DNA of 64,000 nucleotides from an uncultured Actinomycetes bacterium (GCA_937863385.1 CALMBW010000007.1:35491-99490); one strand, 5' to 3'. Positions 22,045-31,008 are shown, counted from the stretch's first letter. Translations and numbers: made by a program. The notes: a model not told the origin generated them from the sequence alone.

Positions 22045-23301
22045 CTAGTGATCGTGGTCGAGCCGGGACATCAGCGAACGTGCCATGTGCAGCACGAGGT
22101 CTCTGTCATGGGTGACTGCGTAGGTGAACCTTCTTTCCATGTCGGGCCCCGAGTCACCGAGATCCGCGGCTGCGAAAGCAGCAGCGAAGTGGGCGCCCAC
22201 CACCGCTACGACCCATTCGCCTCTCAAGGGGTCGTCGGGACTCATGGTGGCGCCTCGCACTCCGGGAACGGGCTCGGGAGACATCCCGACACCCAGCGCC
22301 CCCACCAATGCCACCCTGGATGCCAGTTGCTCGTAGCGGCGGGCTGTCGCCGGCGAGAACCTCTCGGCTTCTTGGAATGTTGCCAGGACTACCGGAGTGT
22401 CCCCCAAGGAGAGGGCTTGCTCTTCTAGCTGGCGGCTCATCGTCAGCAAGATCGCTTTGGTCCCGGTCTTGGTCGGACGAGCCGGTTCGATCAGCGCGAA
22501 GGGCGTCTTTTCGACCGGTGGCACGTCCAACTGAGGAAGCTCGACCTGGACGTTGGGGGCAGGGATGAGCGCCGGAAGGGGCCCGGGTTTCCCGAACAGC
22601 CACCCCTGTCCCAACGTCGCTCCCAGTGCGATGGCAGTCGCATACTCAACGTGGGTTTCGATCCCCTCGGCGACGACCAACGTCCCCGAGCGTTCCGATT
22701 CGGCCTCGACGGCATGAACGGTGCGGGCGATCTCGAGGGTCGTGCGCCCTTGGACCAGGCTCATGTCGAGCTTGACGACATCCGCTGCGATGAACGGAAG
22801 CATCGCTAGCGAACGAGGGTCGACCCCTACGTCATCGAGCGCAGCGCCCCAGCCGATCTCTCGGAGACGGTGGATGTTCGTTACCAATTCGGCAGCCCGG
22901 CTGGTTGCCGCTCGTTCTGTGATCTCGAAGACAACGCGCAGGCGTTCGGCGGCTGCCGTCCAAACAGGGACGTGGTCCTCGGGGGCTTCGGAGGAAGGTA
23001 CGTCGGGTTCTACGTTGATGAATAGCAAGGTTCGCTTGTCCATCCCCGCTTCGAGCGCACCCCGGAGAGCCGCGGTCCGGCACGCCCAGTCGAGCTCTGC
23101 TAGAAGCCCTTGCGACCGGGCTGCGCCGAAGAGTTGGTCGGGGCGTTCTAGGTCGGTGCCTTGCGGTCCCCGGGCCAGCGCCTCGTATCCGACGACCTCG
23201 CCGGTCTCAAGGTGCACGATCGGTTGGTAGACACAGCGCACGAGGCCGCGCTGCAGGATCTCGCGGAGATCCAGATCTGTTGTGCTCATCGACATGGTCA
23301 T
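22045..23301 (-). CDS. EAL-domain protein with C-terminal DICT-like sensor domain
   Basis: A 418-residue protein. Residues about 10-245 form an EAL domain: 'YEALARG', 'LFINVEP', 'VFEITERA', 'DVVKLDMSLV', 'VAEGIET'. Residues about 255-415 resemble the DICT sensor domain often fused to diguanylate-signalling proteins. EAL domains hydrolyse cyclic di-GMP. Here the usual DDFGxG loop reads 'DDVGVD': both acidic residues remain but the glycines that shape loop 6 are partly lost, so activity is uncertain. There is no signal peptide or membrane segment. Several ATG starts cluster at 23289-23301. It is convergent with the LPFTG gene. Confidence 0.85.
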   Translation of the reverse strand: MTMSMSTTDLDLREILQRGLVRCVYQPIVHLETGEVVGYEALARGPQGTDLERPDQLFGAARSQGLLAELDWACRTAALRGALEAGMDKRTLLFINVEPDVPSSEAPEDHVPVWTAAAERLRVVFEITERAATSRAAELVTNIHRLREIGWGAALDDVGVDPRSLAMLPFIAADVVKLDMSLVQGRTTLEIARTVHAVEAESERSGTLVVAEGIETHVEYATAIALGATLGQGWLFGKPGPLPALIPAPNVQVELPQLDVPPVEKTPFALIEPARPTKTGTKAILLTMSRQLEEQALSLGDTPVVLATFQEAERFSPATARRYEQLASRVALVGALGVGMSPEPVPGVRGATMSPDDPLRGEWVVAVVGAHFAAAFAAADLGDSGPDMERRFTYAVTHDRDLVLHMARSLMSRLDHDH

Positions 23302-23405
23302 TCCCACTCATTCGGCATCTAAGGGTCGGTTCTTTCGCAAGCCGCCTCGTATGTTCGTCGACCGCGGGACGAAAGGATGGGTCGGGCGGGTACAGTCACC
23401 GCATC

Positions 23406-24513
23406 ATGGATGACCTCACCGAACGGCTCGATTCGATACAGAGCAAGCTCGCTCAGATCAAGGAGTACCTTTGACGTCGAGCGAAAGAGCGCTCGTCTAG
23501 CGGATCTGCGCGCTGAGAGCGCGGCCCCCGACTTCTGGTCCGACCAAGCAACAGCTCAAGCGACCATGGCCGAGGCATCGCGCCTAGAGGGTGATGTTGG
23601 CGCGTACGAGAGCATCGCAGCTCGTTCTGCGGACGCCGCCGTGATGTGGGAGCTGGCCCAGTCGGAATCCGACGAGGGCGCTGCTTCAGAGGCCGCGGCA
23701 GAGGTCGATGCTCTCGAAGCTGAGATCGAGCGTCTCGAGGTTCTTTCTCTGCTGGGCGGTGAGTACGACGATCATCCAGCCATCCTCGAGATCCACGCCG
23801 GTGAAGGCGGCACAGACTCGCAGGATTGGGCCGAGATGCTGCTTCGCATGTACACACGTTGGGCCGAACAGAACGGCTTCAAGACGCAACTGATCGAAGC
23901 CACCGACGGTGACGAGGCAGGCCTGAAGGGGGCGACGCTGACGGTTGAAGGCAGACATGCCTACGGGTTGCTCTCCGCTGAAAGGGGAGTGCACCGCTTG
24001 GTGCGGATCTCGCCTTTCGATTCGGCGAAGCGCCGTCATACGTCATTCGCTTCTGTGGATGTGACCCCCGAGGTGCAAGACGACGTGGAGGTCGAGATCG
24101 ACCCCGACGATCTACGTGTGGACACCTACCGTTCGTCCGGTGCAGGAGGACAGCATGTGAACGTGACCGACTCGGCGGTTCGTATCACACATCTGCCGAC
24201 GGGGATCGTGGTGTCCTGCCAGAACGAACGGTCGCAGATGCAGAACCGTGCGGTGGCCATGCGCATCTTGAAGTCCCGGTTGCTCCAGAGGGCGATGGAA
24301 GAGAGAGCCAAGGAGCTGGCTGCACTATCGGGGGAGAAGATGGGGATCGGGTTCGGTTCGCAGATCCGCTCGTACGTGCTGCATCCCTATCAGATGGTGA
24401 AAGATCACCGGACGTCTCTTGAGGTTGGGAACGTGCAAGGTGTGCTCGACGGTGACGTCCAGCGCTTCATCGAAGCGGAACTGCGACGGCGGGCACAGGA
24501 AGAACACGGATAG
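23406..24513 (+). CDS. prfB: peptide chain release factor 2 with programmed +1 frameshift
   Basis: Two frames join to give RF2. The first 22 codons (ATG 23406) end in a TGA stop at 23472-23474. Translation resumes in the +1 frame from GAC at 23473 through 24513, giving about 368 residues. The class signatures 'RISPFDSAKRRHTSF' and 'SSGAGGQHVNVTDSAVRI' (GGQ peptidyl-hydrolysis motif) are intact. RF2 ends translation at UGA and UAA. Its own UGA lets low RF2 levels favour frameshifting, the classical autoregulation. The gene stands alone upstream of an R2lox-type oxidase. Confidence 0.96.
23460..23475 (+). promoter_or_regulatory. prfB programmed frameshift site
   Basis: AAGGAG (23460-23465) acts as an internal Shine-Dalgarno-like element three bases before the slippery CTT-TGA-C (23469-23475). 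This matches the established bacterial RF2 frameshift cassette. Confidence 0.95.
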
Positions 24514-24626
24514 CAGGACCTCTTCGTTACACGCGTCGTGCTCTGAGCGCATCTGGTTTACACATGTCACTCGATATGCGCGAGCAACCCCTGTTGATAT
24601 AGACCCCCAAGTGGTTTGATTGCACG

Positions 24627-25700
24627 ATGGATGCCTCGGTCGAGAAGGTCGTGAAGCGCGTCGATGACGCAACGCTGGAGGAGCTACGTAACGTAGACAT
24701 CGAAGACGTCTACGTTCAGATGGACGAGATGCTCAAAGCGCGCCCCACACCACTGGATCTTTACTTCAGGTGGGAGCGTCAGAACTGGGCCACCCAGGAT
24801 CTTGACTTCACCGAAGACCGGCAACACTGGACTTCGATGGAGGGCCCCTTCGGCGGTATCCGCGAGGAACTGCAACGAACCTTCACTCTGTTCTTCTTAG
24901 GGGAGCAAGCCGTTACAGACACTCTTTCGCCCTTGGTGCATGCAGCCCCCGACGAACCGTCCCGCAACTTCCTGTCGACCCAGTTGGTCGACGAGGCACG
25001 CCATTCGGTTTTCTTCTCGCGCTTCTTCGAAGAGGTAGTTGGGATCGAGGGGGGCATCACCGCTGCGCTCGAGCGGTTGCGTGACAGAACCGTAGACGGA
25101 TACAGGGTGTTGTTCGACAACGATCTGGTCGAGGCCACCGAGGCGGTGCGAGAGGCACCTCACGACTACAAGGCATGGGTGCGCGGAATCGCTACCTATC
25201 ACCTTGTGATCGAAGGGATGCTTGCACTAACGGGCCAGCGTTACCTGTTGGGCATCGTCCGAGAGATGGGCATCTTGCCGGGCTTCTATGCGGGGTTCAC
25301 TGCGGTTGCGCGCGACGAGTCACGTCACGTCAATTTCGGTGTTCGTGCACTGATGGAAGCGGGCGTTCGTGACCGTGAGCACCTCGATGTCGTCTCCGAT
25401 CAGATCTTCAAGCTCTTGCCGACGGCTTGCAGGATCGTGGCTGCCCCGGACCGACGCTTCGTGATCTCCCCTCAGGAGACGCCCGAGAACCTGCGGATCA
25501 ACCCCTTCGATGTCAGGGACTTCTCCATGAATTCCCTGCTCAAGCGCCTGAAGGTCATCGGATTGACCGAGACGACGCTGAATGACATGCGAACCAAGGC
25601 GATGGGCTACTACGACGAGGCGTGGGCCGACTACGAGCGCATCCACAACGAAGAGCACCCGTACCGGTATTTCGAGCGGATGGCGGCCGCAGGGGCCTGA
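24627..25700 (+). CDS. R2-like ligand-binding oxidase (ferritin-like, RNR R2 relative)
   Basis: A 357-residue all-helical dimetal protein. Metal ligands follow the R2lox pattern: about E93, E123/H126 ('DEARH'), E196, E231/H234 ('DESRH'). Val lies three residues after the first Glu (V96), and Tyr five residues before the fourth ligand (Y191). In characterised R2lox proteins those two positions form a Tyr-Val ether crosslink next to a Mn/Fe cofactor and a bound fatty acid. It is therefore unlikely to be a ribonucleotide reductase subunit, although databases often label it so. The physiological substrate is unknown even for the mycobacterial homologues. Confidence 0.82.
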   Translation: MDASVEKVVKRVDDATLEELRNVDIEDVYVQMDEMLKARPTPLDLYFRWERQNWATQDLDFTEDRQHWTSMEGPFGGIREELQRTFTLFFLGEQAVTDTLSPLVHAAPDEPSRNFLSTQLVDEARHSVFFSRFFEEVVGIEGGITAALERLRDRTVDGYRVLFDNDLVEATEAVREAPHDYKAWVRGIATYHLVIEGMLALTGQRYLLGIVREMGILPGFYAGFTAVARDESRHVNFGVRALMEAGVRDREHLDVVSDQIFKLLPTACRIVAAPDRRFVISPQETPENLRINPFDVRDFSMNSLLKRLKVIGLTETTLNDMRTKAMGYYDEAWADYERIHNEEHPYRYFERMAAAGA

Positions 25701-25723
25701 TTCCAAGCTAGCCTGTAGGGCAG

Positions 25724-26410
25724 ATGATCAAGCTCATAGATGTGGTCAAGGAGTACAAGGGCGGAGTCGCCGCGCTCAAAGGCATCTCGATCGATGTCGA
25801 AAAGGGCGAGTTCGTCTTCGTGGTAGGCCCCTCCGGGTCGGGAAAGTCCACCTTTCTGAAGTTGCTGACCAAGGAAGAGGACCCCAGCTCCGGTGAGGTC
25901 TACGTAGCCGGCAAGAACCTGGCCAGCTTGCCGAAGTGGCGTGTCCCTTACCTTCGGCGAAACGTCGGCTGTGTGTTCCAAGATTTCAAGCTGCTACCTA
26001 ACAAGACCGTGTTCGAGAATGTCGCCTTCGCCCTCGAGGTGATCGGCCGTCCTCGCTCGGTGATCCAACGGCAGGTTCCGCAGATCCTGGACCTCGTCGG
26101 CTTGGGCGAGAAGCTCGACCGGTTCCCCGACGAGCTGTCGGGTGGCGAGCAGCAGCGGGTGTCGGTCGCCCGGGCGTTCGTCAACAGGCCTTTGATCCTG
26201 GTGGCAGACGAACCGACCGGGAACCTTGACCCGGCTACTTCGGTAGGAATCATGCGGCTTCTCGATCGCATCAATCGAACCGGCACGACGATCGTCATGG
26301 CAACCCACGACCACGCGATCGTGGACTCCATGCGACGCCGGGTGATCGAACTCGAGAACGGCCTCATCGTTCGTGACCAGTCCCGTGGCATCTACGGAGT
26401 GGGCGGGTAG
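25724..26410 (+). CDS. ftsE: cell division ATP-binding protein FtsE
   Basis: A 228-residue ATPase with Walker A 'GPSGSGKST', Q-loop '[13 protein letters not shown]', signature '[15 protein letters not shown]' and Walker B '[13 protein letters not shown]'. It pairs with FtsX, encoded three bases downstream, at the division site. There ATP turnover activates a peptidoglycan hydrolase across the membrane. The start is at the conserved '[11 protein letters not shown]'. Confidence 0.95.
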   Translation: MIKLIDVVKEYKGGVAALKGISIDVEKGEFVFVVGPSGSGKSTFLKLLTKEEDPSSGEVYVAGKNLASLPKWRVPYLRRNVGCVFQDFKLLPNKTVFENVAFALEVIGRPRSVIQRQVPQILDLVGLGEKLDRFPDELSGGEQQRVSVARAFVNRPLILVADEPTGNLDPATSVGIMRLLDRINRTGTTIVMATHDHAIVDSMRRRVIELENGLIVRDQSRGIYGVGG

Positions 26411-26413
26411 CAG

Positions 26414-27298
26414 ATGCTTCGTATCAACTACTTCCTAAGCGAGACCATCACCAACCTCCGGCGAAACTTCTTGATGACGATCGCGGCCATCTCGACCGTC
26501 GCGATCTCGCTGCTCCTTCTCGGTGGGGTTCAGATCCTCGGCTTGATCGTCCGCAACGTCACCTACACCTGGGAAGCCAAGGTCGAAGTGTCCGTGTTCC
26601 TGTTGGATACCGCCACCCAGAATGAGATCAACGACATCCAGTCAACCCTCATCGGTTACGACGAGGTGGCCGAGGTCACCTTCGTTTCGAAGGCCGAAGC
26701 CTACGAAGAGTTCAAGCGCATCTATCGCAACCAACCGGAGTTATACGAAACCCTCCCCGAAGATTCACTACCCGCTTCGTTCCGCGTGAAGCTCCACAAC
26801 GCGGACGACGCCGAAGAGATCGATGCTCGCATCGAGGGGGCGCCCGGTGTGGAGGAGGCTCGAACCGGTGGTGAGGTGATCAAGAGACTGCTCCAGGTCA
26901 ACTCGCTTCTTCGCACGATCACGTTCGCTATGTCTTTGATCCTGCTGATCGCTGCGGCGGCCTTGATCGCGAACGCGATCCGAGTCGCCATCTATGCCAG
27001 GCGCGATGAGATCGGGATCATGAAGCTGGTGGGTGCGACCAACTGGTTCATCCGGATCCCATTCATGCTCGAAGGGGTATTCGCCGCCCTCAGTGGGGCT
27101 CTTGTCGCCGGACTCATCGTTTTCCTGGGTAACGCCCTGCTTTTCTCGCGCGTGGGCGACGCCATCCAGTTTTTGGGTCCCGTCCTGTCGTTCTCCACCG
27201 GTGAGCTGGTGGGGGTCTTGGTTCTCCTGGTGGGCGTGGGTATCGCAGTGGGCCTTATCGGCTCCACCCTGGCCCTGCGCCGCTTCCTCGAGGTCTAA
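26414..27298 (+). CDS. ftsX: cell division permease-like protein FtsX
   Basis: A 294-residue protein with the FtsX layout. There is one N-terminal membrane helix (about 22-45) and an extracytoplasmic domain (about 55-165) that in relatives contacts a wall hydrolase. Three C-terminal helices follow, with the cytoplasmic 'RRDEIGIMKLVGATNWFIR' loop. It transmits ATP-driven movement from FtsE to an extracytoplasmic hydrolase. The next gene encodes an M23 peptidase with a coiled coil, a natural partner. Confidence 0.94.
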   Translation: MLRINYFLSETITNLRRNFLMTIAAISTVAISLLLLGGVQILGLIVRNVTYTWEAKVEVSVFLLDTATQNEINDIQSTLIGYDEVAEVTFVSKAEAYEEFKRIYRNQPELYETLPEDSLPASFRVKLHNADDAEEIDARIEGAPGVEEARTGGEVIKRLLQVNSLLRTITFAMSLILLIAAAALIANAIRVAIYARRDEIGIMKLVGATNWFIRIPFMLEGVFAALSGALVAGLIVFLGNALLFSRVGDAIQFLGPVLSFSTGELVGVLVLLVGVGIAVGLIGSTLALRRFLEV

Positions 27299-27404
27299 AG
27301 ACCACCCCGGCGAGAGCCGATTAGATGGGTGGGGCAAGCTAGGACGAATCGACTCCATCAAGAGGCTGGGGTATATGTTGCTGTTGTTGAAGAAGTTAAC
27401 TAGC

Positions 27405-28628
27405 ATGGGACGCATGAGGGGCCTTAGAGGTGTCGATGCGCGCGTCCCGTTCGCGGCCGCCGTGTTGATCGGTGCACTGCTCCTGGCCGCCATACCGGCC
27501 ACTGCCGAGCCCAAGGACAAGCTCGACCGCCTGGAGCAGCGCAGACAACACGCCGCTGCGCAAGAAGCCAAGTACGCCGCCAAGCGCAAGGAACTGCTGA
27601 CCACTATCGCCGGGATCGATCGCAAGCGCGCCAAGGTCGAGTCGAAGGTCAACGAACTGGATGCGCGGCTGGACTCGCTGGATCAGCGGATCGACGTCGT
27701 CAAAGACAACCTGATCGATGCTCAGATAAAGGTGTCGATCCTTACCGAGGATCTGCAAGATGTCCTTGGCGAGCTCGACATTTCCACGGATGATTACACC
27801 GCCCGTGCGATAGAGGCCTACAAGGGTGGCCCTAGCGCATACATCGAGTCGGTCCTTGGGTCCGGCAGCTTCTCGGATGTGATCGACAAGGTCAACTACT
27901 GGCAAGCAGCCCTGGACTCTGACGCCGAATTGATCGAACAGATCCAACTGCTCCGTGATCAAACCGAGAACCGACGCGAGGTGATCCTCGAGAAGCAGCA
28001 CGAGATCGCGACAGCCAAGAAAGAGCTCGAGAAGAACCGCTCCGAAGTGGCTGCGATCCGATCCCAACACGCTGCGGTGCTCGCCGAACGCCAAGCTTTG
28101 CTTGACACCAAAGAGACCCTGCTCGCCGAGGTCGAGGACCGTAAGGCCTACTACTCGGCCCTTCAGGATCAACTCGAAGCTGAGAGCGAAGAGATCCGTT
28201 CGCTGCTTGCTGGTGGAAGCTCGGGACCTCTGCCTACCGGCGGTGGCCAACTGCTATGGCCCACTGCGGGGGCGGTCACCTCGGGCTACGGGTACCGGAC
28301 CCACCCGATCTTCGGAGACCGACGACTTCACACAGGGATAGATATCGGTGCAGGCTATGGCAGCCCGGTCGTCGCCGCAGATACGGGGACCGTCACATAC
28401 TCCGGTGTGATGAGTGGCTATGGAAACGTGATCATCCTCGATCACGGAGGCGGCTTGGCCACGACCTACAACCACCTTTCCGAGCAGTACGTGTCGGCCG
28501 GCTCGACGGTTCAACGGGGGACGACGATCGGCGCGGTGGGCTGCACCGGCTATTGCACCGGGCCTAACCTGCACTTCGAAGTGCGGGTGAACGGGTCGCC
28601 GGTCGACCCGATGCCCTACTTGCAGTAG
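27405..28628 (+). CDS. M23 peptidase with N-terminal coiled coil (EnvC/PcsB-like)
   Basis: A 407-residue secreted protein. It has a signal segment (about 12-34) and long coiled-coil helices (about 38-275, rich in Glu/Lys/Gln heptads). The C-terminal LytM/M23 domain has zinc ligands in 'HTGIDIG' and 'NLHFEV'. Coiled coils of this kind dock onto FtsX in EnvC, PcsB and RipC systems, so this is the probable FtsEX-controlled hydrolase. All M23 ligands look present, suggesting an active endopeptidase rather than an EnvC-like activator. The start is uncertain: ATG 27405 is used, and ATG 27375 would add ten hydrophobic residues. Confidence 0.88.
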   Translation: MGRMRGLRGVDARVPFAAAVLIGALLLAAIPATAEPKDKLDRLEQRRQHAAAQEAKYAAKRKELLTTIAGIDRKRAKVESKVNELDARLDSLDQRIDVVKDNLIDAQIKVSILTEDLQDVLGELDISTDDYTARAIEAYKGGPSAYIESVLGSGSFSDVIDKVNYWQAALDSDAELIEQIQLLRDQTENRREVILEKQHEIATAKKELEKNRSEVAAIRSQHAAVLAERQALLDTKETLLAEVEDRKAYYSALQDQLEAESEEIRSLLAGGSSGPLPTGGGQLLWPTAGAVTSGYGYRTHPIFGDRRLHTGIDIGAGYGSPVVAADTGTVTYSGVMSGYGNVIILDHGGGLATTYNHLSEQYVSAGSTVQRGTTIGAVGCTGYCTGPNLHFEVRVNGSPVDPMPYLQ

Positions 28629-28650
28629 CGGCCCGGTAGCCTAGAAGAAC

Positions 28651-29841
28651 ATGGAACGCTGGCAGAGGTACCTGATAGCCGGCCTCGCCGTCCTCGTTGC
28701 CTCTTTCGGGATCTTCTCGATCGGGTATTCGATGGGACGGGGGGGCCCGACCCGTCTGATCACAACAGAGGGCCTCGAAGGCTCGGATCTGATCCAGGAG
28801 GCCTACGACCGGATCCTCGCCGGTTCCGTTGATGACCCCGACGAGGCAGCGCTTGCTCGTGGAGCGATCAAAGGCATGGTCCAAGCCTTGAAGAAGGCGG
28901 ACGATCCATATGCATTCTTCTATTCGCCCAAGAGCTACCAGGCGTTCCAGGAGCTGACCACCGGGCGATTCAGCGGCATCGGCGTGTGGTTGAAGCCCAA
29001 AGGCAAGCTGCTCCAGATCGTCTCGGTGTTGCCCGACACCCCTGCCCTCGATGCAGGCTTGCGCAGGGGTGACATCATCGAGTCGATCGACGGTCAAGAC
29101 GTGACCAAGATCTCCTCTGATGAAGCGATCAACCTCATCAAGGGACCCTCTGGCTCCGAGGTCTCCCTCGAGATCGACCGACGGGGCGAACGACTGTCAC
29201 TGCGTATCGAGCGTGCCGAGATCGACCTTCCCAACCTCCAGGCTCGGATAACCGATGACGACGTGGGCTACATACGCCTGTTCGGTTTCGCGCGTAACGC
29301 GGGGGACCAAGTGCGTGACGAGATCGAGTCGCTGCGGGATAAGGGGGCCGAGGGGATAGTTCTCGACCTGCGCGACAACGGTGGGGGGCTGTTCAGCGAA
29401 GCCATCGCCGTCGCGAGCGTCTTCATCGAAGAGGGCGAGATCGTCACCTATCGCTCCGCCGACGAGGGCGACGTCGAATACGACGCTGAGGGTGATGCTT
29501 TCGAGGATCTCCCACTAGTGGTGTTGGTAAACGAAGGGACCGCGAGTGCATCCGAAATCGTTGCCGGTGCACTTCAGGACCGAGACCGCGCCGTTCTGAT
29601 CGGTGAAACGACTTACGGCAAGGGTTCTGTGCAAGAAGTCATCCCACTATCCGACGCCTCCGCGATGAAGTTCACTACCGCTGCCTACCTGACCCCCAAT
29701 GGCCGCGATATCGATGGCAGGGGCATCTCGCCTGATGTCGAGGTTGCTTTCGATCCGTCATCGGCGCGCGACATCCAATTCGACCGAGCGGTGGAGATCC
29801 TCCAAGGGATAGTTCTGTCGGGCAACGGCACCGAGGGCTAG
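28651..29841 (+). CDS. ctpA: C-terminal processing peptidase (S41, CtpA-like)
   Basis: A 396-residue protein with an N-terminal membrane anchor (about 7-28), a PDZ domain (about 105-190) and an S41 protease domain. The catalytic serine is in 'NEGTASASEIVAGAL', with the lysine in 'GETTYGKGSVQ'. Such proteases trim exported proteins and in several bacteria degrade wall hydrolases. The position right after ftsEX and the M23 peptidase fits a role in controlling that hydrolase, although this is inferred. It is directly followed by smpB, whose GTG abuts this stop. Confidence 0.92.
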   Translation: MERWQRYLIAGLAVLVASFGIFSIGYSMGRGGPTRLITTEGLEGSDLIQEAYDRILAGSVDDPDEAALARGAIKGMVQALKKADDPYAFFYSPKSYQAFQELTTGRFSGIGVWLKPKGKLLQIVSVLPDTPALDAGLRRGDIIESIDGQDVTKISSDEAINLIKGPSGSEVSLEIDRRGERLSLRIERAEIDLPNLQARITDDDVGYIRLFGFARNAGDQVRDEIESLRDKGAEGIVLDLRDNGGGLFSEAIAVASVFIEEGEIVTYRSADEGDVEYDAEGDAFEDLPLVVLVNEGTASASEIVAGALQDRDRAVLIGETTYGKGSVQEVIPLSDASAMKFTTAAYLTPNGRDIDGRGISPDVEVAFDPSSARDIQFDRAVEILQGIVLSGNGTEG

Positions 29842-30309
29842 GTGGCCGCTCCGAAGACCGGTACCAAGCTCATCGCGCAGAACCGAAAGGCTCGTCACGA
29901 CTACGAGATCGAGGAAACGGTCGAGGCAGGGCTGGTCCTCCTCGGTACAGAAGTGAAATCCTGCCGCGATGGCAAAGTAAACCTCGTCGATGCATACGCC
30001 AAGATCGATGGAGGGGAAGCGTGGCTCCTGCAATGCCATATCGCGCCCTACTCGCACGGCAACATCGCCAATCATGACCCTTTGCGACCGCGCAAGCTCC
30101 TGTTGAAAGCACAAGAGATCGCGGTCTTGAAGGCGAAGGTCGAGCGCGATGGCAAGACCCTCGTTCCACTGCGTCTCTACTTCACCAAAGGCCTGGCTAA
30201 AGCCGAGATCGCGATAGCTCGCGGTAAGAAGACCCATGACAAGCGCAGAGATAACGCCCGCAAGAGTGACGAGCAACGGATGCGCCGGGAGCTCGGCCGC
30301 CGCCGCTAG
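29842..30309 (+). CDS. smpB: SsrA-binding protein SmpB
   Basis: A 155-residue beta-barrel RNA-binding protein: 'IAQNRKARHDYEIEET', 'GLVLLGTEVKSCRDGKVNL', 'LLQCHIAPYSHG', and a basic C-terminal tail 'KRRDNARKSDEQRMRRELGRRR' that reads the empty mRNA channel. It escorts tmRNA to stalled ribosomes. The GTG start follows the ctpA stop with no gap. The tmRNA gene is about 340 bases downstream on the same strand, a classical pairing. Confidence 0.96.
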   Translation: MAAPKTGTKLIAQNRKARHDYEIEETVEAGLVLLGTEVKSCRDGKVNLVDAYAKIDGGEAWLLQCHIAPYSHGNIANHDPLRPRKLLLKAQEIAVLKAKVERDGKTLVPLRLYFTKGLAKAEIAIARGKKTHDKRRDNARKSDEQRMRRELGRRR

Positions 30310-30321
30310 TTAGTGGGGGAA

Positions 30322-30348
30322 GTCCCGGCCCCCTCAGGGGGCCGGGAC
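30322..30348. terminator. hairpin after smpB
   Basis: A perfect 12-base stem (30322-30333 with 30337-30348) closes a TCA loop. It lies 13 bases after the smpB stop and just before the stop of a tiny minus-strand ORF, so it could end both transcripts. There is no long U-run. Confidence 0.7.
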
Positions 30349-30354
30349 CAACGG

Positions 30355-30426
30355 CTACACCCGTCGGGCGAAGTAGAGGATCGCCAGAACGAGCAGGACG
30401 ATCACCAAGATCGTAACGATGTTCAT
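30355..30426 (-). CDS. 23-residue single-span membrane peptide
   Basis: A short frame beginning ATG at 30424-30426, preceded by GAAGGGGG at a good distance, encodes M-N-I-V-T followed by an unbroken Ile/Val/Leu helix and a terminal Phe-Ala-Arg-Arg-Val. It has one membrane span and a positively charged C-end. The strong ribosome site and the ideal transmembrane composition argue that it is translated. It resembles small hydrophobic proteins common in bacteria, but I cannot name a family. It is convergent with smpB and divergent from the tmRNA promoter. Confidence 0.5.
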   Translation of the reverse strand: MNIVTILVIVLLVLAILYFARRV

Positions 30427-30590
30427 CGAGTACCCCCTTCACGTGGTCCCTACCAGCGTTCCCGCGACGCGCCCGAGCCAAACCAAGTAGGGCGGGCCGG
30501 TTCCCCTGGGCTGGGGCAGGTCGTGGGGAAATGACGGGTGCCTTCTGGGCGTTGCTACCATCTAACGGTGGGTCGTAGTTGGCCCGCACA

Positions 30591-30619
30591 TTGACAATGG
30601 ATGACCGTTTCCAAAGCAT
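30591..30619 (+). promoter_or_regulatory. likely tmRNA promoter
   Basis: A consensus -35 (TTGACA, 30591-30596) stands 17 bases before AAGCAT (30614-30619), a tolerable -10. It is 30 bases upstream of the mature tmRNA 5' end, so a short 5' leader would be removed by RNase P. Confidence 0.5.
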
Positions 30620-30648
30620 CATGTTTCGTGGGGCCGGCGTCCGATCGA

Positions 30649-31008
30649 GGGGCTGAAATTGGTTTCGACCTTGATCGACCGAAGTAGGAGAAGCGAGCCG
30701 AGGACTCCCGGTGTGACCTCGATAAATCCTCTGGGAAAAAACATAACTGCCGCTGCGTAAAGCACGGTTGCCATCCCTATAAAGATGGCCGTCGACCCGA
30801 GATGAGTCCGCGATCTCGGTGTTCGGCGTCGCTTAGCGGACTCGCTCTCTCAAGTTCGTACGTAGCGCGAGAGAGGACTTTCATTACGTTCTAGGTATCG
30901 GCCAGCGCCGTTCGCAGGCCGGCCGGTTCCGAAAACCAACTGTGAACTACGCTCGTAGAAGCCCTATGGAGGGATCGAGGGACCCGGGTTCGACTCCCGG
31001 CAGCTCCA
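30649..31008 (+). ncRNA. ssrA: tmRNA (transfer-messenger RNA)
   Basis: The 5' end GGGGCTGAAATTGGTTTCGAC is the conserved tmRNA opening. The 3' end GGACCCGGGTTCGACTCCCGG-CAGCTCCA supplies the T-arm and the acceptor strand that pairs with GGGGCTG. The length, about 360 nucleotides, is usual. A PK1-like region (GCCGAGG paired with CCTCG) precedes an A-rich stretch at about 30735. CCA is not encoded. With SmpB it rescues stalled ribosomes and tags the nascent protein. The tag frame is not obvious: the expected -ALAA end is absent (see findings). Confidence 0.92.
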
